Positions 1 to 5,116 of a DNA stretch of 11,019 bases are shown here, one piece after another. The translations under genes and the position numbers were made by a program. The number at the start of each line of letters is the position of its first letter. Positions within the stretch are counted from its first letter, which is position 1. Location: the NCBI RefSeq assembly GCF_020166395.1, contig NZ_JAIQXU010000054.1, positions 1 through 11,019 of the forward strand, read 5' to 3'. Source of the DNA: Deinococcus betulae (GTDB lineage: Bacteria > Deinococcota > Deinococci > Deinococcales > Deinococcaceae). The notes below the pieces were generated by a model. It was not told the origin of the DNA. It searched no databases and worked only from the letters and a program-made list of their open reading frames with translations.

Positions 1-1091
1 CTGGCAAACAGATCCCGGAAGTGCGCCGTGGTGCTATAGGTGTCGTACAGCCCGAGGTGATCCTGTTCCACCCGCGCCCGGAACTCCTGCACCCGCCGAA
101 GTTCAGCCTGGGTGTCCGCGTTCCCCGCCTTCTGAAAAGGCAGCGGCTTCTCCGCAAAGTACAGTAGGACAGAGCGGCCACTGGCATGGAACTTGTCAAT
201 CTCCTCCACAGTGCCAGACTCGGCCACCCCTGTGTCTGTGCCCAGCCGCGACCAGAAGAGGGCCACGAGCACATCTGCCCGGTCGGTGAGCTGCTCGTTC
301 ACCACGGCCTGCGCCCGGCCCCGCAGCGCGGGCCGGGTGTGGGTCGTCCAGTGCTTGGGCAGCAGGACGATCTCTTCGGCCTCCGCGTGCTGCAGGTTCC
401 ACTCGGCCACCACTTGCCTCGCCACCTCGCGCTCCTCCGTGGTGTCGTTCGGACCGCCGATCATCACGCGCAGCATTCGGACTTCTAGGCCAACTGGCGC
501 AGTGTCGGGTCTGGCCGGGGCGGCTGGCAACTGGCGGGGAGGCATGAGCTGGAGGAGGGTCCCACTTCTGATGGCCTGACCCGCACGGTCCTCGAAGTGA
601 GCAAGGGCCGATCCTGCTGCCTCCCGGGTCAGGCCAGTGGCCAGAGCAATGCCTTCAATCTCCAGCGTGGCACGCAGACCTAATTGGAGAGCTTGATCAA
701 CGAGAGAATTGAGCCGGCGCTGCGCGTCCTCCTCGCCTGGTTCCTCACCCAGCAAACGCGTAAGGTCTCCTGCCTGAATGATCAGGGCATCGCTTCGTGA
801 CTTTCTCTCAGGTTCATCCGTCATCCATTGCAGAAAGCGTCGGGAACAGAGGAACACTTGCATCGAGCGGTCGATGGGAACGTTGCCCACCCCTTCTTGC
901 GGCTCGGTCATCCAGGTGTGGGGGAAGGCTACGCGCGCACCTGCCATGTCAAGGGGACCGACCTCCGCGTCAGTGGCCTCAATCCAATGGGAGACCGTGT
1001 TCTGTGCAAGATTTGCACGCGAATCCATAAACACCAGTTGCACGGCGCGGTCCCGCACAATGGTCACGGGCCCAGCAATGACTTGGCTCAT
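1..1091 (-). CDS. TIR-like/DUF4062-like domain protein, C-terminus beyond window
   Basis: The minus strand is open from the ATG at 1091 to base 1, 363 codons without a stop, with strong GC3. The last third (about residues 206-325) reads as a TIR-like Rossmann domain: it opens with MLRVMIGGPNDTTEEREVA, continues with a beta strand ADVLVALFWSRLGT, and has the acidic motif ESGTVEEID near 291-299. This is the pattern of DUF4062/TIR-like and nucleoside-deoxyribosyltransferase-like proteins, some of which cleave NAD or nucleotides as immune effectors; the family call is from memory of motifs. Residues about 120-180 are helical and include a winged-helix-like stretch (IALATGLTREAAG). Residues 1-95 are unrecognised and could be a sensor. 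The start overlaps the stop of the upstream 77-aa gene (TGATG), so the two are translationally coupled. Function is inferred; the existence of the CDS is very likely. Confidence 0.87.
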   Translation of the reverse strand, partial: MSQVIAGPVTIVRDRAVQLVFMDSRANLAQNTVSHWIEATDAEVGPLDMAGARVAFPHTWMTEPQEGVGNVPIDRSMQVFLCSRRFLQWMTDEPERKSRSDALIIQAGDLTRLLGEEPGEEDAQRRLNSLVDQALQLGLRATLEIEGIALATGLTREAAGSALAHFEDRAGQAIRSGTLLQLMPPRQLPAAPARPDTAPVGLEVRMLRVMIGGPNDTTEEREVARQVVAEWNLQHAEAEEIVLLPKHWTTHTRPALRGRAQAVVNEQLTDRADVLVALFWSRLGTDTGVAESGTVEEIDKFHASGRSVLLYFAEKPLPFQKAGNADTQAELRRVQEFRARVEQDHLGLYDTYSTTAHFRDLFA

Positions 1092-1324
1092 CACTGCGCC
1101 TGTCCGTCAAGTCCTTGACGGACCTTGGCCTGCAGCTCTTCGCAGCAGGTATCGAAGTCGAATTCGAGAGTGGCATCATTCGACAGATGGCCGTGGATCT
1201 GGTTGAGTGAGGCGAAACGGCCATGGACGGGGCAGTATTGGGATTCAATCAGCTCCCGCACCTGATCTTTGATTTGTGCGTCGGCTCTTTGCTTGAGCTC
1301 TCGCATGAATTTTTTTGTGTCCAC
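1091..1324 (-). CDS. Small CPxH/CC-motif protein coupled to the TIR-like gene
   Basis: A 77-aa protein starting with GTG at 1324. I chose this start because a GGAGG lies at 1334-1330, five bases upstream; the same frame stays open to an ATG at 1384, but those 20 residues have no SD. Residues about 1-28 are charged and helical (KKFMRELKQRADAQIKDQV). The C-terminal part carries CPVHG (about residues 31-35) and CC (about 59-60), a plausible Cys/His zinc site, between beta-like segments. The stop TGA shares its last base with the ATG of the downstream TIR-like gene, so this is the first gene of a two-gene operon. No function is known to me. A partner, sensor or regulator of the effector is the natural inference from coupling. 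Confidence 0.75.
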   Translation of the reverse strand: MDTKKFMRELKQRADAQIKDQVRELIESQYCPVHGRFASLNQIHGHLSNDATLEFDFDTCCEELQAKVRQGLDGQAQ

Positions 1325-1329
1325 CAGGA

Positions 1330-1334
1330 CCTCC
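1330..1334 (-). promoter_or_regulatory. Shine-Dalgarno of the 77-aa gene
   Basis: GGAGG on the minus strand, five bases before GTG at 1324. The spacing equals that of the subtilase and carboxypeptidase genes in this window. It decides for the GTG start over the ATG at 1384. Confidence 0.6.
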
Positions 1335-1511
1335 AGCTCTAGGGTAACCAATCGGCGAAGGAGGACAGGGAACGTCCGCCACAAGCGGGAGTTGAGAGCG
1401 AAGTCGTGGGCGAGGGTGCCGGCTGGTGGCCCTGCGTCGGCGCAGCCGTCGCTGGACGGTCGTGGTCAGGTGCGGTCTCGCTGCTGCTGGCCAAGCCGTA
1501 CGCTGAGCGAC

Positions 1512-1865
1512 ATGCTGGGAATGGTGCTGCTCGGGGGCTATCTGCTGCTGGCTGTGGCCGGGCTGCTGAGCCTCACTGCTGCGGTCTCTGTGCTGGTGCT
1601 CGCGCCCTGGAAGGGCGGCGCAGCGAAGCGGTCCGCCCTCCTGGCCCGCCTGGGCTTGACAGTGCTCTTCGCCGGTGGGACAGCAGTGTGCCAGGCGTTC
1701 ATCGTGGCGTTCGGTGAGACGCTGGGCCATATGCCGCCGGTCACGTCGCCCAGCCCGTCGACGCAGTGGTGGTGGACCGCTCAAGGGCTGGCCGGTGGCG
1801 GCGTGCTGTTGCTGCTCGGCGCGGGTCTGGTGCGCTGGCGCTGGCGCTGGCGACCACGGACCTGA
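1512..1865 (+). CDS. Small three-helix membrane protein
   Basis: A 117-aa protein from the ATG at 1512. Three hydrophobic segments are visible, about residues 4-30, 43-66 and 88-108, followed by an Arg/Trp-rich tail (RWRWRWRPRT) that should stay in the cytoplasm. The open frame runs back to 1269, but the upstream residues are Arg/Ser/Cys-rich and overlap the minus-strand 77-aa gene, so they are probably not translated. No good SD precedes 1512. A TACGCT at 1499-1504, seven bases before the ATG, could be the -10 of a leaderless transcript. The gene converges with the recombinase-like gene across a 33-bp gap. It is not recognised; family and role are unknown. Confidence 0.6.
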   Translation: MLGMVLLGGYLLLAVAGLLSLTAAVSVLVLAPWKGGAAKRSALLARLGLTVLFAGGTAVCQAFIVAFGETLGHMPPVTSPSPSTQWWWTAQGLAGGGVLLLLGAGLVRWRWRWRPRT

Positions 1866-1898
1866 CCCGGCCGCCCCCGGCGCGGCGCTACTCGCAGC

Positions 1899-2750
1899 CT
1901 ATTTCAGTTCCTTTTTCTGGTTCGCCAGTCCCTGTGCCAGCGCAACGGCCCGGTTCAGATTGGCCTGACCCACTTGCGCGCTGTAGCCGGCGCTGTCGGT
2001 GGTGTGGGGTTTGTCGCGGAGGGACGCGCGGCGGAGGTCGCCGGGTGGGTAATACCGAATCCCAGCTTTGGCACAGGCTTTGTGGAGGGCGGCGCGAAGG
2101 TCCCGTTCGAGCTTGTACGGCAAGACAGGGACGTCTGGTGCAAAGACGCCCCCGTGGGCCCTGTGATGCGCCTGGAGTGCCTTCAGGGCCACGTCACTGA
2201 GACGGGTGATGGTCTGCGGCCTGAGAATGGCCCCTGTCCCCAGGTCAAACGCAGTCCAGTGGAAGTCGAGGAGTTCCCTGACCTTGAACGCATGTTCGTC
2301 AATCAGCACCAAAGCGGTGTGCAGGGCCGTGTCTTTGCGCGTGGTTTTGTGCAGAGCGTCAATCTCTTCGCGACTGATGGCAGGGGCGTCGGCGCGTTCG
2401 CCAGGGGGCCGGCGTAGGCCTTCCAACGGACTGCGCTCAAGCACCCCTATCTGCATGGCTTGCTTGTAGATATTGGCGAGGAGCGAGAGGCGTAGGCGGA
2501 TGGTGTTGGGTTTGGCGGGTGGGCCGATGTGGGTGGGGCGGGCGGCCTCTAACAACCACGCGTGGAAGTCAGGGGGCGGAGCGAGGAAGCTGACTTTGTC
2601 TTGGATGGCTTGGGTAAAGATCAGGGTCAGGAGGGTGAAGGCGTTGTTGGGGGGGACAGGGAGCTGGTCTTTCACCAAGGGCAGCAACTCGTCTAATCGG
2701 GCTTCTTCGAGGGCGGTGGCGAACTTGGTTTTGTGTTCGTCGTGGTCCAT
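1899..2750 (-). CDS. Tyrosine-recombinase-like protein with degraded active site
   Basis: A 283-aa protein from the ATG at 2750. Residues about 1-110 resemble the helical core-binding domain of phage integrase/XerC-type recombinases. Residues about 120-275 follow the catalytic domain: HAFKVRELLDFHWTAFDL at 153-170 aligns with the usual TGLRxxELLxLRWxDIDL block, and GDLRRASL (237-244) aligns with HxLRHTxA. Catalytic positions are mostly lost: Lys156 stands where Arg I belongs, Gly replaces His in the HxLR box (Arg240 remains), GQ replaces GH at 261-262, and no nucleophilic Tyr follows (NRAVALAQ). It may still bind DNA but should not cut it. A putative leaderless promoter lies just upstream, with an inverted-repeat copy over its -35 region. 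A DNA-binding or architectural role is inferred. Confidence 0.8.
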   Translation of the reverse strand: MDHDEHKTKFATALEEARLDELLPLVKDQLPVPPNNAFTLLTLIFTQAIQDKVSFLAPPPDFHAWLLEAARPTHIGPPAKPNTIRLRLSLLANIYKQAMQIGVLERSPLEGLRRPPGERADAPAISREEIDALHKTTRKDTALHTALVLIDEHAFKVRELLDFHWTAFDLGTGAILRPQTITRLSDVALKALQAHHRAHGGVFAPDVPVLPYKLERDLRAALHKACAKAGIRYYPPGDLRRASLRDKPHTTDSAGYSAQVGQANLNRAVALAQGLANQKKELK

Positions 2751-2756
2751 AGGTCA

Positions 2757-2762
2757 AGCATA
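2757..2762 (-). promoter_or_regulatory. Putative -10 of recombinase-like gene, leaderless
   Basis: TATGCT on the minus strand ends six bases before the ATG at 2750, which would put the transcription start at or beside the ATG. No SD is present. The -35 region (about 2780-2785) is weak and lies inside the left inverted repeat. Confidence 0.5.
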
Positions 2763-2766
2763 CGGG

Positions 2767-2785
2767 ATAACGAGTGTTAATAGAC
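2767..2785 (+). repeat. Left copy of 19-bp inverted repeat
   Basis: ATAACGAGTGTTAATAGAC matches the minus strand of 4735-4753 (ATAACCAACGTTAATAGAC) at 16 of 19 positions, ten of them contiguous. Both copies contain the dyad TAAC-N4-GTTA. The copy sits 5 bp upstream of the -10 of the recombinase-like gene. Confidence 0.65.
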
Positions 2786-2899
2786 ACAAGTGAAGTATCT
2801 CAACCCCACCCATCTCCCCTTTTTCCCATCCCACACGCTCTTTTCCCTATCTTCCTATTCTACACCCTTCCCTTCTCGATCACCTATCACAGTCTCTGC
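2786..2899 (+). other. Pyrimidine-rich leader/inner flank
   Basis: A strongly C/T-rich non-coding stretch between the left repeat and the sce7726-type gene. It holds CTCTTTTCCC (2838-2847) and TTCTACAC (2858-2865). Both strings recur in the same order on the minus strand beside the right repeat (4711-4702 and 4699-4692). It has no SD for the gene at 2900; TATCAC at 2885-2890 is only a weak -10 candidate. Confidence 0.5.
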
Positions 2900-3775
2900 A
2901 TGGCTTCCACTCCCGCACTGGCACCAGCTCAAGCTTCTGAAACCACCCAGCACGACCCCACCTGGCTCTGCGGCAAGCCAGGACCACACCACACCCGAAC
3001 GACCCTCCACGCCCCCACCCGAGATGCCGCCGCCTTCACCTACGCCCGCCGCACGTACCAATCCGCCACCGTCCACCACACCCGTCAAGGCTGGTACGAC
3101 GTCACCGTCCCTGAATTCGAGTGGGACCACACCCCCTGCACCTTCGTGCAGCACTTCCGCGTCGCACGAGCGCCCACTCAAGCGCGTCGAGGCGTCGACG
3201 AGGGCGCGGCCCGGCGCGCCCTCATGGCCCTGCACCCCGCCGGCTGGGCCGTCCCTGAAATCAACATCACCGCGGCCGACGGCTACGCCGGCCGCGCGGA
3301 CCTGTTCGTGCTCCCAGATCACAGCGGCAGCATCGGGTATGAGATCAAGACCGACAGAGACAGTTTGAGTCGACTCACATCCCAGATCAGGCTGTATGAC
3401 CATTGCTTTTCACGACGGGTGTTGGCCACCACCCCGAGCCACCTGAAGGCCGCAGGCCAGCTGCTGACCCAGGCCTGGGGCTTGGTTGTGCTGGACCCAG
3501 TGACGCACGAGATCCTGGAACAGCACCGTGCCCCGCAGGCCCAAGAGCATGATCTGGCCAGCCAGCTCCTAGTGTTGGAGGAACTACGCGTGGGGGAACT
3601 GAATGCGCTGCTGAGGGAGATCGGTGTGACTCGCACGAACAACTCGCTCAATGCCCAGCGCTGGGCACTACTGGAGGCGCACTACGGCATCCCCACGTTG
3701 CGCGACCTGTGCTTTCGTACCCTCGCCGCTCGTACAGGCAGGCGCGTGATAGCCAGACGGTTGGCATCATCTTGA
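2900..3775 (+). CDS. sce7726-type PD-(D/E)XK nuclease-like protein
   Basis: A 291-aa protein from the ATG at 2900. The frame also has an ATG at 2774, but that one overlaps the inverted repeat and the C/T-rich leader, which does not look coding. The core reads GRADLFVLPD, then GYEIKTDRDSLSRL, then a Q-x-x-x-Y helix (IRLYDHCF). This is the signature I associate with the sce7726 family. Asp134, Glu148 and Lys150 form an intact PD-(D/E)XK triad, with Glu120 as a possible helix acidic residue, so nuclease activity is plausible. Residues 220-285 form a helical C-terminal region (LLVLEELRVGELNALLREIG) that may bind DNA. The N-terminal 80 residues are Thr/His-rich and unrecognised. It is monocistronic, convergent with the 206-aa gene, and inside the segment bounded by inverted repeats. 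Substrate and role are unknown; defence or DNA repair are both possible. Confidence 0.82.
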   Translation: MASTPALAPAQASETTQHDPTWLCGKPGPHHTRTTLHAPTRDAAAFTYARRTYQSATVHHTRQGWYDVTVPEFEWDHTPCTFVQHFRVARAPTQARRGVDEGAARRALMALHPAGWAVPEINITAADGYAGRADLFVLPDHSGSIGYEIKTDRDSLSRLTSQIRLYDHCFSRRVLATTPSHLKAAGQLLTQAWGLVVLDPVTHEILEQHRAPQAQEHDLASQLLVLEELRVGELNALLREIGVTRTNNSLNAQRWALLEAHYGIPTLRDLCFRTLAARTGRRVIARRLASS

Positions 3776-3778
3776 GTG

Positions 3779-3803
3779 GGTGGACTGCATTCAGCAGTCC
3801 ACC
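3779..3803. terminator. Bidirectional hairpin terminator between convergent genes
   Basis: A perfect 10-bp stem GGTGGACTGC / GCAGTCCACC with a 5-nt loop (ATTCA). It fills the 29-bp gap between the plus stop (3775) and the minus stop (3805). No long T run follows on either strand, so termination strength is uncertain; the position is the main support. Confidence 0.65.
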
Positions 3804-3804
3804 T

Positions 3805-4425
3805 TCAGCGGAGGGCAAAAGCCACGCTGTCGGCCTGTGTTACCAGCAGGGCTGTCCGCTCTGGACTTCTGCGGCTCAGGAGGTCATGAGCCCGCTCGGC
3901 GGCGGGTCGGCCCTGATTCAAGTTCAGTTCTGTGCGTTCTTCATGGGCACTCCAGGCGAGTTTGCCGGGCTGAATCGGCACGATGGTGCTCTTCTGCCCT
4001 GGACTGCGACCATCGGGGGCAAAGCGCAACTCGGGCACCAGGTCGACTCGGGCGCGTTGACGCTGGACTTGTGTGATCTGGGCGAGGACACCGTCGAGGA
4101 GGAGGCCGAAGTCGGGGAGCCAGAGCCAGACCCATTCTCCGACCTGCCAGCTCTCTCCTCGCAAGAGCCGGGGCGCAAGGCGTGAGTCGATTTCGGATGG
4201 CAGGCGACGCTTCCCCGTGGAGGCCACCCGGCGCAGCTGTGTCGTGGGATACGGCTCCGGTAACAACACCCCGCCCCAGGTGACGCGCACGGTCTGCGTC
4301 TGCCGCACGGACGACAGGCTGTGGACCCCTTGAACACGGACCAAACCTGGATAGGTCCGGTCCAGGGGTGGGCGGAACACGACCAAATCAGCCGGTTGGA
4401 GCATCAGCGGCACGCGCGAGGTCAT
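3805..4425 (-). CDS. Hypothetical protein, 206 aa
   Basis: The minus frame from the ATG at 4425 has strong GC3 and balanced composition, so I prefer it over the overlapping plus-strand frame 3709-4185. Motifs visible are DLVVFRPPLDRTYPGLVRV near residues 13-31, a Trp-rich stretch WQVGEWVWLWLPDFG (about 94-108), and a basic C-terminal third. No signal peptide or membrane segment is evident; the pattern of short beta segments suggests a soluble beta-rich protein. A TACAAT hexamer five bases before the ATG indicates a leaderless transcript. The gene lies alone in the segment bounded by inverted repeats, convergent with the sce7726-type gene. I do not recognise the family. Confidence 0.72.
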   Translation of the reverse strand: MTSRVPLMLQPADLVVFRPPLDRTYPGLVRVQGVHSLSSVRQTQTVRVTWGGVLLPEPYPTTQLRRVASTGKRRLPSEIDSRLAPRLLRGESWQVGEWVWLWLPDFGLLLDGVLAQITQVQRQRARVDLVPELRFAPDGRSPGQKSTIVPIQPGKLAWSAHEERTELNLNQGRPAAERAHDLLSRRSPERTALLVTQADSVAFALR

Positions 4426-4430
4426 GAAGC

Positions 4431-4436
4431 ATTGTA
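4431..4436 (-). promoter_or_regulatory. Putative -10 of 206-aa gene, leaderless
   Basis: TACAAT on the minus strand, a near-consensus -10, ends five bases before the ATG at 4425, so the transcript would begin at or next to the start codon. There is no SD. No convincing -35 was found 16-18 bp upstream. Confidence 0.55.
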
Positions 4437-4550
4437 GGCACGGCGGGGCGTGACCCTATGCCCGTCATCCTGACGACAGACACCATGGGGATGCCCCTGA
4501 TCCGGCAGTTCAAGTGGGTGGGGTGAGAGGGCGCGCTCGCTGAGGGGTTG

Positions 4551-4580
4551 GGACCCAGGCGCACGAGTGCGCCTGGGTCC
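4551..4580 (+). terminator. Perfect 13-bp hairpin, terminator-like on plus strand
   Basis: GGACCCAGGCGCA, loop CGAG, then the exact reverse complement, followed on the plus strand by TGTTTGATCGTT. This fits a rho-independent terminator with a poor T tract. No plus-strand gene ends before it, so it may end an unannotated small RNA or be a structured element. Confidence 0.5.
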
Positions 4581-4608
4581 TGTTTGATCGTTGATGAGGA
4601 CAGAAAGG

Positions 4609-4643
4609 CTTGCAAGACGGTGAAGAGCGGGTGACCTTGCAAG
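4609..4643. repeat. Pair of CTTGCAAG palindromes
   Basis: CTTGCAAG at 4609-4616 and 4636-4643, starting 27 bp apart; the second extends to the 10-bp palindrome CCTTGCAAGG. They could be two operator sites, or pair with each other as an 8-bp stem. Confidence 0.4.
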
Positions 4644-4734
4644 GGCAGAGAAATAGGGAGTAAGGTAGGGTGATGAAGTAAGAGAATTAATGTGTAGAAC
4701 GGGGAAAAGAGTGGATAGATAGGTTAGGGAAAGA

Positions 4735-4753
4735 GTCTATTAACGTTGGTTAT
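4735..4753 (-). repeat. Right copy of 19-bp inverted repeat
   Basis: Read on the minus strand this is ATAACCAACGTTAATAGAC, 16 of 19 identical to 2767-2785 in opposite orientation. It includes the stop codon (4740-4742) and the last codons of the 116-aa ORF. No target-site duplication is obvious outside the two copies. Confidence 0.65.
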
Positions 4754-5090
4754 TAAGAGACCCTGGCACTTCTCCAGTGAGCTCAGGACCCACGCCTAGC
4801 ACCTCGAACAGCCCCACTAGCACCCCCCCAGGCAACGCGTCCCACCGCGCGTTCCGCGGGGGGTGTTCTTCGCGCACGCCATTCAGCAGCCCACGCACCA
4901 CCACGCCCACCCGGACGTTTCTTCTGGCTTCGCCCCCGCTCGTGCTGACATAGAGGCGGTAGGCCCGGCCGGTGCGGCGGCGCACGGTGGAACGCTGGCC
5001 ACGCTTGGTCTCCAGGCTCCACCACCCGACACACCACACCTCCGCACGCGTGCGTGCGGAGGCCTTCACCACGAAGTGGAATAGCCGCAT
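4740..5090 (-). CDS. Hypothetical protein, 116 aa, possibly altered at its C-terminus
   Basis: From the ATG at 5090; a TTG two codons upstream (5096) is an alternative, and GAGG lies too close to the ATG to serve as SD. The frame has coding-like GC3 over most of its length (GTG/CTG/CGC-rich). The sequence is rich in Arg, Gly and Val, with a run VRVGVVVRGLLNGV in the middle. No signal peptide, domain or family was recognised. It begins 26 bases after the stop of the carboxypeptidase gene on the same strand, so it may be co-transcribed. Its final residues (NNQR-stop) are encoded inside the right inverted repeat, so the original C-terminus may have been replaced. It could also be a chance frame. 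Confidence 0.45.
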   Translation of the reverse strand: MRLFHFVVKASARTRAEVWCVGWWSLETKRGQRSTVRRRTGRAYRLYVSTSGGEARRNVRVGVVVRGLLNGVREEHPPRNARWDALPGGVLVGLFEVLGVGPELTGEVPGSLNNQR

Positions 5091-5116
5091 CCTCAAGCAG
5101 CGGCCACCCGCACCAC

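Larger units (their letters stand above)
4437..4739. other. Intergenic region without a clear gene
   Basis: About 300 bp. From the left it holds a 22-codon frame (4458-4526, plus; no SD, not called), a perfect hairpin (4551-4580), a pair of CTTGCAAG palindromes (4609-4643), and a purine-rich, AT-richer stretch (about 4645-4734) that mirrors the C/T-rich leader at 2786-2899. Confidence 0.6.

Noticed and set aside
186..579. Overlapping plus-strand frames of 100 and 128 codons
   Set aside because: Antisense shadows of the TIR-like gene, which is open through the entire interval on the minus strand.
778..1206. Plus-strand frame of 142 codons
   Set aside because: Antisense to the coupled pair; Arg/Ser-rich composition typical of a shadow frame.
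1245..1784. Minus-strand frame of 179 codons over the membrane-protein gene
   Set aside because: Arg/Gln/His-rich low-quality composition with no SD; the plus frame gives a sensible membrane protein.
2774..2899. 42-codon N-terminal extension of the sce7726-type protein
   Set aside because: The ATG lies inside the inverted repeat, and the codons that follow are C/T-rich leader without coding bias.
3709..4185. Plus-strand open frame of 158 codons
   Set aside because: It overlaps the end of the sce7726-type gene and lies fully over the minus-strand 206-aa gene, which has better codon bias and a promoter next to its ATG.
4458..4526. 22-codon frame ending before the 4551-4580 hairpin
   Set aside because: No SD or clear -10, and too short to judge by codon use; kept only as a note in the hairpin finding.
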